A stretch of 64,000 bases of DNA from Pedobacter sp. Bi126 (lineage in GTDB: Bacteria > Bacteroidota > Bacteroidia > Sphingobacteriales > Sphingobacteriaceae): assembly GCF_918698245.1 (NCBI RefSeq), contig NZ_CAKKMS010000006.1, forward strand, positions 1 to 64,000. Reading direction: 5' to 3'. Position numbers and translations under genes: made by a program. Position 1 is the stretch's first letter; the number at the start of each line of letters is the position of its first letter. Shown here piece by piece: positions 18,140 to 24,828 of the stretch. The notes under the pieces were generated by a model that saw only the letters and a program-made list of their open reading frames with translations, did not search any database and was not told the DNA's origin.

Positions 18140-19176
18140 TATTTCAATTTCTTTAAAATTTCTTGAAGGATCTTATCTTGTTGAATCAGCTTTGCCTCGA
18201 GCTTGGTTACCTGCCCGCCTTGTGTGCTAAGCTGTTTATCTTTCTCGATTAGATGCAGGGTTAGCTCCTCTATCTTTTTCTGCTGTAATTTAAGTATTTC
18301 ACTTACTGCTATTCCATTCGTTTCAACTTCCTTGGCGGAAGGCATTTCGGGCAAGTGTTTATTCGTTTTAATGTAATTTTCCAATCCTTTTAACGTACCG
18401 ATATTATAGCCTTCTTCAAAAACATAATCTGGCCAGTTGGTAGATTCTATCTTGATTTCACGCGCCCTAATATTACCATTAACAGAAAGTTTTTCGCGGG
18501 GTGTAAGGGTACCCATCCCAATGTTGCCGATACCATCAATTACAATATCATCGCCATAGAACCACTGTTGACTACTTCCATACTTATTGAACATTCTACG
18601 GGTTCCCAAAATCATTTTCCCCGTCGCATTGCTATTGCTACCATTACCGGCTACAGTGATAATCCTTCCCTGCCCCCAAGGATTACTTCCATCTGTATTA
18701 CCTGGTATTACAAATTCAATCTGCGCTCCTTTATCTTCAAACCGTCCCCCCGTATTTGCCCGGATAAGCAGGTTACCAGCAAAATCATTTGCATTCCCTT
18801 GATTGAGTACATTTCCGTCGCCGGTTGTCGTCAGGTGATTTAATACTACTTTCCCCTCGCTTTCGGTAACAACCTTTAGCCAGGGTTGGCTGGGATTGTT
18901 ATTGACTTTTCTAAAATAGAGGTGCTGATCGTAGAAGCCCCCTGCAAACTGCATGGCATAGTTATTTGCCGGGTTGCTATGGCGAACATCTAATAAATGC
19001 CACCAGCCACCTGCCCCAGCCGGATAATTTATTGGATTAACCGTATCAAAAAAGCCGGATACTGCTCCAGCATCTCCCTGAAGACCAGCATTGTCCCTGG
19101 TTTGGGCCTGACTTATAGTGACAAGGAAGAAAATATAAAATAGTGTGAGTGCGGATAATTTGATGGTATTTTTCAT
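18139..19176 (-). CDS. Secreted fiber-like protein 13, pyocin-knob-like head, type A
   Basis: The 345-residue product shares its signal peptide and knob-like head (NPINYPAGAGGWWHLLDVRH; HLYFRKVNNNPSQPWLKVV) with fiber protein 12. It then has its own middle part (IRANTGGRFEDKGAQIEFVI) and one bead (NIGMGTLTPREKLSVNG). The C-terminal domain is type A (NWPDYVFEEGYNIGTLKGLE), ending in the coil EKDKQLSTQGGQVTKLEAKL and QDKILQEILKKLK. That coil is shared with the broken gene just upstream (19173-19523), which suggests recent unequal exchange at this spot. Confidence 0.74.
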   Translation of the reverse strand: MKNTIKLSALTLFYIFFLVTISQAQTRDNAGLQGDAGAVSGFFDTVNPINYPAGAGGWWHLLDVRHSNPANNYAMQFAGGFYDQHLYFRKVNNNPSQPWLKVVTESEGKVVLNHLTTTGDGNVLNQGNANDFAGNLLIRANTGGRFEDKGAQIEFVIPGNTDGSNPWGQGRIITVAGNGSNSNATGKMILGTRRMFNKYGSSQQWFYGDDIVIDGIGNIGMGTLTPREKLSVNGNIRAREIKIESTNWPDYVFEEGYNIGTLKGLENYIKTNKHLPEMPSAKEVETNGIAVSEILKLQQKKIEELTLHLIEKDKQLSTQGGQVTKLEAKLIQQDKILQEILKKLK

Positions 19177-19523
19177 TTTAGTTTCTTTAAAATTTCCTGA
19201 AGGATTTTATCTTGTTGAATTAGCTACGCCTCGAGCTTGATTACCTGCCCGCCTTGAACGTTAAGCTGTTTGTCTTTCTCGATCAGGTGCAGCGTGAGTT
19301 CTTCTACTTTTTGTAAGAGCTTAATGTTCAGCTCACCAGCTGAAATTGGCTGTACCCCCACAAACTCGATATAATCGCCAATGGAAAAACCTGCAGGAAA
19401 GGTGACGTTAGTTTCATAACTATCAGCCAAACGGTGAGCCGGATTTTTATTTATTTTTTCAATGGCCTGAACGCTGTTAAAAAAAAACACCATTAGGATT
19501 AAGATTAAGCGATAATTCTTCAT
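19173..19523 (-). pseudogene. Broken fiber-like gene 14 (internal deletion plus nonsense codon)
   Basis: The open frame (19224-19523, 99 residues) has a signal peptide (MKNYRLILILMVFFFNSVQA) and about 45 residues of unrelated sequence. It then jumps directly into the type B coil (GELNIKLLQKVEELTLHLIE), so bead, DFVF and NKHLP parts are missing. It stops at TAG after KLEA; in the next gene the same codon is AAG (KLEAKLIQQ). Reading through the TAG restores LIQQDKILQEILKKLK and a stop at 19173-19175 that overlaps the next start as ATGA, like intact members. It is therefore a decayed copy: one deletion or fusion and one nonsense change. A short peptide may still be made. Confidence 0.75.
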
Positions 19524-20509
19524 CTTCTTTTAGATTTGGTTTTTAGGCTTTGCTGACTGATTATTTTTTTCTCCAGCGCTTTAATTGTTTTTTGCTGTGC
19601 GATTAAATGAAGCGTAAGCTCTTCTTGATTTTTAAGGAGTTTTTTTACTAAATCGCCCAGTTCTACCCCATTGCTTTCTACTTCCGTAGCACTAGGCATT
19701 TCTGGAAGATGTTTGTTGGTTTTAATATACTTTTCCAGTTCTCCAAGTGAAGCGATCTGATAATTTTTTTCAAAAACGTAATCTGGCCAATTGGTAGATT
19801 CTACTTTAATTTCTTTGGCCCTGATCATGCCATTAACAGCTAAACGCTCAGCCGGATTTGTTATTCCGATCCCAACGTTCCCTAAAGCTGTACCATCTGT
19901 TTTAGTTGCCAGCACAATAGCGCCATTCATTGATTTGATTACATCCAGGTCACCACCATCCGCATTGTTTCCAACACCAAAAGGATACTGATAAACTCCT
20001 CTAAGCGCCCAGTTTTTTGCACCTGTAATACCCGAATATTCCAAAGAAACAATTCCCATTACATTTTTATTGGGGAGGTTGGCCTGATCTAAAATAACTT
20101 TGATATTGCCATTTACCACAAGCCGTTCACTTGGACTTTCTGTACCTATTCCAACATTTCCTCCTCCTTTCAACGTCAAAACTGTTTTATGCCCGTTTTT
20201 GTACGCCCCTAGTACCAAATATGGATCAGCAGGATTGCTTACATAATTTAAATGAAATTCATCTTCCGAACCGGTAAGCCCTTCCGAAAAAGATCCTTTA
20301 AACAAAATGGTTCCTAAACCTCCGCTTACACTGGGCGCTAGTCTTAACACCGGCCTTTGTCCTTCTATCTGCAATACGGGCCCTCCGAAATAAGCATTTG
20401 GATTTGTAGTACCAATACCAACATTTCCTGAAGTTGGAAAAGTATTTTGGGCAAACAGCGTTTTGCCAACAAATAGAGAGAGGATAATAAAGATGTTTTT
20501 TAATTTCAT
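19520..20509 (-). CDS. Secreted fiber-like protein 15, first gene of the tandem array, type A
   Basis: The 329-residue product has a signal peptide (ending TLFAQ) and three beads: NVGIGTTNPNAYFGGPVL, NVGIGTESPSERLVVNG and NVGIGITNPAERLAVNG. The middle block (NIKVILDQANLPNKNVMGIV, then NWALRGVYQYPFGVGNNADG) is almost the same as the middle block of fiber protein 16, although heads differ. The C-terminal domain is type A (NWPDYVFEKNYQIASLGELE) with an unusual VKKLLKNQEELTLHLIAQQ coil. The stop overlaps the next gene by four bases. Immediately upstream (3 bases) is the MORN-like gene. Confidence 0.72.
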   Translation of the reverse strand: MKLKNIFIILSLFVGKTLFAQNTFPTSGNVGIGTTNPNAYFGGPVLQIEGQRPVLRLAPSVSGGLGTILFKGSFSEGLTGSEDEFHLNYVSNPADPYLVLGAYKNGHKTVLTLKGGGNVGIGTESPSERLVVNGNIKVILDQANLPNKNVMGIVSLEYSGITGAKNWALRGVYQYPFGVGNNADGGDLDVIKSMNGAIVLATKTDGTALGNVGIGITNPAERLAVNGMIRAKEIKVESTNWPDYVFEKNYQIASLGELEKYIKTNKHLPEMPSATEVESNGVELGDLVKKLLKNQEELTLHLIAQQKTIKALEKKIISQQSLKTKSKRR

Positions 20510-20512
20510 AAC

Positions 20513-21133
20513 TTATTTTACTTTGGGTTTCTTATCTTTTTTAAAAATGGATTTTAACCATTTGGTAATCTTAACCGCTTTACCTGGCTGATAAGCCATC
20601 ACTTTCCCTTTTTTGTAGCGGATTACCTGGATACTATCGTTACTGATCCGTTTTTCAAGCTTTCCGTTCAACTGCCCATCATGATACTTTCCTGTTTCCG
20701 ACAAAACACCATCCTGATCATACTTTTCGAACCTGCCATTAGCCTTTCCAGAAGAATAGTGTACAATAGAATCTAGTTTTCCGTCTTCGCCCCAGCTTTT
20801 CCACTTACCAGATTTTAGGCCCATTTCAAAAAGTCCTTGGGTTTTAAGCCCTTTGGTATCGTAAAATTCATTGTATACCCCATCAAGCAATTTGCCACTA
20901 TAACCACCCTGAGTATATCGGATCTGATTGCCACTAAACCAGGCATATTTCCGGTCTGATTTGACATCGCCCGAACCAATTTCTGGTTTTTGCACATAAA
21001 AAACGGCTTTGTAATGGTCGTAGTTAACCGTATGGGTATAGTTATCGACATTAAAATAAGATTTTATGCGTTGTGCATCTGCCTGAAAAAACAGCAGGCA
21101 CAGCTGGAGTATGGTGATATATATGAACTTCAT
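20513..21133 (-). CDS. Secreted MORN-variant repeat protein
   Basis: The 206-residue product has a signal peptide (ending FFQADA) and, from about residue 65 to 175, short repeats of the MORN/YwqK kind: phrases such as GLFEMGLKSGKWKSWGEDG, ANGRFEKYDQDG and GKYHDGQLNGKLEKR, each with a glycine turn and paired aromatic strand residues. The tail is lysine-rich. Proteins with these repeats are common in Bacteroidota and usually lack a known function; the antitoxin label sometimes given to them is not supported here. It sits between the GspC-like gene (overlap of one base) and the fiber array, so it is likely an accessory part of the same system. Confidence 0.65.
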   Translation of the reverse strand: MKFIYITILQLCLLFFQADAQRIKSYFNVDNYTHTVNYDHYKAVFYVQKPEIGSGDVKSDRKYAWFSGNQIRYTQGGYSGKLLDGVYNEFYDTKGLKTQGLFEMGLKSGKWKSWGEDGKLDSIVHYSSGKANGRFEKYDQDGVLSETGKYHDGQLNGKLEKRISNDSIQVIRYKKGKVMAYQPGKAVKITKWLKSIFKKDKKPKVK

Positions 21134-21618
21134 TATTTTATTGATAAAAATTTTGTCGCATTCTGGTATTCGACTTTTATTGAGTCGCCAACCCTTTTTA
21201 TAAATTTTAAGCCATTGGCACGTTCCCCTTCACTTAGCATTACCTCTTTACCATTTATACTAATTATGGCTACATGTCTTTTTTCTGCACGATTAAAAAT
21301 CTGTCCACTGTAAATAATTCCCGACCAGTTTACCTGTGGCTTTATTGGAGCAGCCATTGGCACAAAAGCCTGAACGGAAGACACCGGAACATTCACCGGC
21401 TCCGAAGATCCTGAAGCAAAAGGATCACTGTAATTCATTTCAAGCACCACTACATCTTTTGCGTGATCAATCATATTAAAATAAGGTTCACGAGCTGTAC
21501 GGGTATTAACCTTTGCAGAATCTTCAGTTGCCATGCCCGTAAACACCCTATAAAAAATTATGCCCCATACCCCTGCAACACAGCAGATCAACAGATAGGT
21601 CATTTTCTTGCTTTTCAT
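21133..21618 (-). CDS. Inner-membrane protein with GspC/PilP-like periplasmic domain
   Basis: The 161-residue product has one N-terminal membrane helix (about residues 8-27), a proline-rich linker (60-90), and a small beta domain from about residue 93. That domain has the order expected for GspC homology-region or PilP domains: NWSGIIYSGQIFN, then AIISINGKEVMLSEGERANG, then GDSIKVEYQNATKFLSI. In those families the domain links the inner-membrane platform to the secretin. The presence of GspF-type and pilin-like genes in the same gene block supports the assignment, though similarity is by pattern only. It is one base from its downstream neighbour and two from the lipoprotein gene upstream. Confidence 0.6.
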   Translation of the reverse strand: MKSKKMTYLLICCVAGVWGIIFYRVFTGMATEDSAKVNTRTAREPYFNMIDHAKDVVVLEMNYSDPFASGSSEPVNVPVSSVQAFVPMAAPIKPQVNWSGIIYSGQIFNRAEKRHVAIISINGKEVMLSEGERANGLKFIKRVGDSIKVEYQNATKFLSIK

Positions 21619-21620
21619 GG

Positions 21621-22565
21621 CTATTGGATAATAAAAGTTCTGATCTCACTATAGGTCCCTGCATTTCCGGCCTTGTCAAAAGCCCTTATCCGCCAGGCAA
21701 TTGTTTCACCAACTTCTCCAGCATCAAAAATATGCTCTGTGGAAGTTACTGTTTGAGGGTAGCTCTTATTATAAGCGGTTTGTTCATCGCTTTTATATAC
21801 AGAAACCTCATAGCGCTCTGCATCGGCAATCCTGTTCCACACTAATCTTACTGGTCTTGATACCGTTTGTTTGTTCAACGGCGTACTAAGGATTACCCGT
21901 TCTGGTCCTGTAGCATCGTAACTGAGGGTTCTTACCGTACTCCATTTTGAATTCTCAGTCGCGTTTTCTGCCCGCACACGAAATTGATAGGTACCTTCCT
22001 GGGTAAGGGTTTGCAAAAAGCCTAAATTAGTCGTCGTGATGTTCAGTGTCATATTCTTTTCATCCAGAAAATTATTATTATCCACCTGCAGGCGATAAAC
22101 AGATGCACCGAAAAGTTTAAGCCACTCATACCGAATTTCAGGTTTCGAAAAATAAAGACCGCTTGACGGAACGGTGAGTTGAACACTTTGGTCGGTAAGG
22201 CTTGACTGAAAAATTTCCAGCGACCGGGTGCTGTAATTGCTCACGCTACTGCCGTTCTCTCCCCTTATGCGCCATTCGTATTTACCGGGATCCATGGTGT
22301 ATACAAATTTTTCGGTCGTGATCAAGGTATCCAGCACCAACTTACTCACACTATCAAATTTGGGCGACACGACCTGCAACCTGTAAAAAAGTGCGTCGGC
22401 CATTGGGTTCCACCAGAAGGTCTGCTGATAGCTATTGGTTTCCAATCTGTTTGCCGGAGCCAAAATCTCTATTTTTCGGTTTTCTATGGAAGGTTCGATA
22501 AACTCACTACATCCTGCCAAAAGGAACAAAATGCTCCCCATCAAAACGCTAATATTCTTCTTCAT
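21621..22565 (-). CDS. Lipoprotein with fibronectin type III-like domains
   Basis: The 314-residue product has a lipoprotein signal with lipobox LLAGC (cysteine about residue 19). Three repeats follow with the pattern of fibronectin type III-like units (WWNPMADALFYRLQVVS, YEWLKLFGASVYRLQVDN, LVWNRIADAERYEVSVYK), each ending in a tryptophan-rich or arginine-rich strand such as YEWRIRGENG and IAWRIRAFDKAGN. It is probably anchored in a membrane facing the periplasm or the surface. It lies between the LytTR-type regulator and the GspC-like gene with gaps of 2 bases on both sides, so it is part of the same operon. Substrate or partner binding is a guess. Confidence 0.72.
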   Translation of the reverse strand: MKKNISVLMGSILFLLAGCSEFIEPSIENRKIEILAPANRLETNSYQQTFWWNPMADALFYRLQVVSPKFDSVSKLVLDTLITTEKFVYTMDPGKYEWRIRGENGSSVSNYSTRSLEIFQSSLTDQSVQLTVPSSGLYFSKPEIRYEWLKLFGASVYRLQVDNNNFLDEKNMTLNITTTNLGFLQTLTQEGTYQFRVRAENATENSKWSTVRTLSYDATGPERVILSTPLNKQTVSRPVRLVWNRIADAERYEVSVYKSDEQTAYNKSYPQTVTSTEHIFDAGEVGETIAWRIRAFDKAGNAGTYSEIRTFIIQ

Positions 22566-22567
22566 AT

Positions 22568-23407
22568 TTATAACTGTATACTAAATTCGCCTAATGCCTG
22601 TATCTTAAACAGCACTGCCCCAAAGGTAATCAACGCTGAGGCTAACCTGGAATAAGAGAAGATCTGGATTTCAGATTTTTTTCTAATCATTTTTTGCGCC
22701 TTTTTTTCAAAAAAAGCTTTTCGGTAAGTGTTTCCTATCAGTAATTTATTGCGCTCATCACCATTAAGTATGACCATGTTCCCTTCTATTGAAGTGATTT
22801 TTTCGTCGTTAATAATAAAGGATTTATGTATCCTGCTAAAACAACTGGCCGATAAACTATCTTCCATTTCTTTCATCGAGTTGTGGCATGAGAAACGTTG
22901 GTCATTTTCCATATAAAGTACCACATAATTCTGCATCGCTTGTATATAGATCAGCTGATCACATTTGATCAGAAATTCTTTTAGGCCTTTAGAATCTGCT
23001 TTGATAAAAAACGAATCTACTACATGTTGCTTCTTTGGGATGTTTACAGATTGGGCCAGCTGTGTAAGGTGATCGAATTTATTAATACTTTTCGCAAAGC
23101 GGCTAAAAGTAACTGGTCTGACAAGATAATCAAAGGCTGCATGTTCAAAGGCCTCGAAAGCCTTCTGGGTATCTTCTGAAACTAAAACAATTGAAGAAAA
23201 CTGTTTGATCCGCTCCAACCAGTTACCGTTGCCCCCCAATAGGGCAACATCAACAAAAACAATATCTGGTCTGATGGAATAGACCGCATCAAAACTTTCT
23301 GGCCGTTGCACTGAATACCCTTTCAATTGGGTAAGCGGATAATCGCTTATGTAAATGCAGAGCGACTCTACGGTGTACAGTTCACCGATTACGTAACAGC
23401 TAATCAT
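22568..23407 (-). CDS. LytTR-type response regulator with degenerate receiver and C-terminal hydrophobic tail
   Basis: The 279-residue product has a receiver-like domain (1-115) and a LytTR DNA-binding domain (about 140-240, with IYIQAMQNYVVLYM and CFSRIHKSFIIN). The receiver keeps the aspartate that is normally phosphorylated (D53 in FVDVAL). It lacks the acidic pair near the start (GEL instead of DD) and has arginine where the conserved lysine should be (LVRPV). A hydrophobic stretch (LASALITFGAVLFKIQAL) ends the protein, which is unusual for a DNA-binding regulator. It is the first gene of the long minus-strand block and so the obvious candidate regulator of the fibers and pilins. No histidine kinase is adjacent. 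Confidence 0.82.
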   Translation of the reverse strand: MISCYVIGELYTVESLCIYISDYPLTQLKGYSVQRPESFDAVYSIRPDIVFVDVALLGGNGNWLERIKQFSSIVLVSEDTQKAFEAFEHAAFDYLVRPVTFSRFAKSINKFDHLTQLAQSVNIPKKQHVVDSFFIKADSKGLKEFLIKCDQLIYIQAMQNYVVLYMENDQRFSCHNSMKEMEDSLSASCFSRIHKSFIINDEKITSIEGNMVILNGDERNKLLIGNTYRKAFFEKKAQKMIRKKSEIQIFSYSRLASALITFGAVLFKIQALGEFSIQL

Positions 23408-23662
23408 GGAGCATTAAGTTAAATATAATATTGCTGCCTCATTTCAGGGCATTAAAAGGATACTACTATTGATTTTGGCACAAACAGCAACCGACTGGTT
23501 TGTTTATGGATCTGGGATGAAAAACACCTGCGTAGCAGAATAAATTGAGAGAAGCATTAATGATAGACAGGCACATATCGTTTGGGTTTTATCTGTGTAA
23601 TATCCCTAAAAATAAATAAACTTCAAAAACAAAATACAAAAAAAGCTAATATCATCCAAATT

Positions 23663-23686
23663 AATTGTATTTGAGCAAATACAATT
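23663..23686. promoter_or_regulatory. 24-bp perfect palindrome, candidate operator
   Basis: The 11-base arms AATTGTATTTG and CAAATACAATT are perfect inverted complements with a 2-base centre (AG). The site is about 256 bases upstream of the LytTR-type regulator start, in the only long gap ahead of the fiber/pilin block. Form and place suit an operator, but which protein binds is unknown. Confidence 0.45.
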
Positions 23687-24124
23687 GAAAAGTTAATTTT
23701 ATTTCAAAAATTAAGGCTACAATAACAAACAAAAAAGTAATTTTAGAACTACAAAAACAATCTAATAAATTATTAATATCTGCGTAAAAGCCTTTTTAAG
23801 CGAGAAAATTCTTGTGTTTTCAATAGTCTTTTAGTTACATGCAGTTTCCTTTATTAAAATCAAAAATTCTAAATATAACCCTGAACCACGACTTACGTGA
23901 CATTAAAGCCAGACTTCTCAAACTTTGACTACTCAAGAACTAACAAAGCCCCGTAATTTGCTGGCACAACGTTTCAACGATGGCGCTAAGATTACCCAGC
24001 TCGCCAAACTACATTCCCGCATCTATGGAGCAATTAAAACAAGGCTCCTTAAACTTAAACTCCCATAGAAATAACAAAGCCCGGCAAGCTTTTAAACTGT
24101 CAGGCTTTGGATATTATATTGATA

Positions 24125-24139
24125 CGAGCGACACGCTCG
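24125..24139. repeat. Short palindrome CGAGCG-ACA-CGCTCG
   Basis: A 6-base perfect stem with a 3-base loop, inside the flanking sequence GATACGAGCG...CGCACC. The GC-rich form stands out in an AT-rich gap and has the look of a dispersed REP-like unit. Confidence 0.4.
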
Positions 24140-24163
24140 CACCAGCATGGGGCATTCTAAACA

Positions 24164-24195
24164 AGCAAAGCCCAACATTTCTGCTAGGCTTTGCT
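24164..24195. repeat. Hairpin AGCAAAGCC ... GGCTTTGCT
   Basis: Nine-base perfect arms around a 14-base loop, 41 bases beyond the stop of the minus-strand lipoprotein gene (24237-24827). It could end that transcript, but no T-run follows on the minus strand, so a rho-independent terminator call would be weak. Confidence 0.35.
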
Positions 24196-24236
24196 AAGAT
24201 TCTATTTATTTCTCATACCCGCCATGCTATGTCATC

Positions 24237-24827
24237 TTATTGATATAAGTATATTTTTGTAGATATAATTATTCCAGAATCATTTTCAAACTTAACGAAG
24301 TTACCGTAAGTGGGATCTTTCAACATTTTTGCAGAATAATTATTTTTATATACTCTAAAATTGATGTCTTCTATCGAATATGGAAATTTAAGCGTTTGTT
24401 TTTTTAGGATAGCGGAATGAGGAGGAATCCTAATCAATTTTGGCAATAAAAATTGATTATAATTGACCCCAGCGTCCTGTTCAGATATGGAATCGGCATT
24501 AAGCCCCTCTATTTTCTTGTTGGTAATTATTGTTTTACCAAATTGACTGTAATAGTAATTTAATGTCTTGTTTAAATTCTTCTTGTAAACAGCTTCATTA
24601 TACAGTGTATCACTTAACGTCGAGAATTGGCACCAATAGTCATCAGGTATGTAATAAACACTATTACTTACGTTCTCTATTCGAAAAAATAGAGTTTTTG
24701 CATCTTCGTTTGCAACAACATATATGTTTAAATCCTTTAAGTTAGATATATTCTTAACACTGTTCTTACAGGAAGTAAAGGAAAATACTATCAATAAAAC
24801 AAAAAACAAATTATATAATTTTCTCAT
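24237..24827 (-). CDS. Small lipoprotein, candidate immunity protein of the adjacent Rhs toxin
   Basis: The 196-residue product has a lipoprotein signal (lipobox FTSC, cysteine about residue 20) and no recognised domain. Its sequence is rich in tyrosine, asparagine and lysine (NYYYSQFGK), and the local DNA is more AT-rich than that of the Rhs gene. Its start is one base after the Rhs stop (24829), the position where Rhs cassettes carry their cognate immunity gene. A membrane-anchored immunity protein would fit a toxin acting in the periplasm or at the envelope. There is no direct sequence evidence for immunity; it could be an unrelated lipoprotein. Confidence 0.6.
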   Translation of the reverse strand: MRKLYNLFFVLLIVFSFTSCKNSVKNISNLKDLNIYVVANEDAKTLFFRIENVSNSVYYIPDDYWCQFSTLSDTLYNEAVYKKNLNKTLNYYYSQFGKTIITNKKIEGLNADSISEQDAGVNYNQFLLPKLIRIPPHSAILKKQTLKFPYSIEDINFRVYKNNYSAKMLKDPTYGNFVKFENDSGIIISTKIYLYQ

Positions 24828-24828
24828 C

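Larger units (their letters stand above)
23408..24236. other. 829-bp gap with palindromes, likely promoter region of the fiber/pilin block
   Basis: No credible gene is present. The part nearest the LytTR-type gene (23408-23880) is very AT-rich and holds the perfect palindrome listed at 23663-23686. The distal part (23880-24230) holds two loosely repeated blocks ending in AACAAAGCCC, a short palindrome at 24125-24139 and a hairpin at 24164-24195, and looks like dispersed repeat debris. An 87-codon frame across it (23980-24243) has no protein-like character. Confidence 0.6.

Noticed and set aside
7265..20509. Prophage tail region
   Set aside because: The beads and knob-like heads resemble tail fibers, but every product has a Sec signal peptide, and no capsid, portal, terminase, baseplate, lysis or integrase gene is present.
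7265..20509. CRISPR-like array
   Set aside because: The regularly recurring DNA blocks are about 0.8-1 kb apart and lie inside coding sequence for the shared C-terminal domain; there are no short repeats with spacers and no cas genes.
20513..21133. YwqK-type antitoxin label for the MORN-like protein
   Set aside because: Only the repeat type supports it; no toxin gene is adjacent and the protein has a signal peptide.
23980..24243. 87-codon open frame on the plus strand
   Set aside because: It spans palindromic repeat sequence, has no ribosome site and no protein-like composition.
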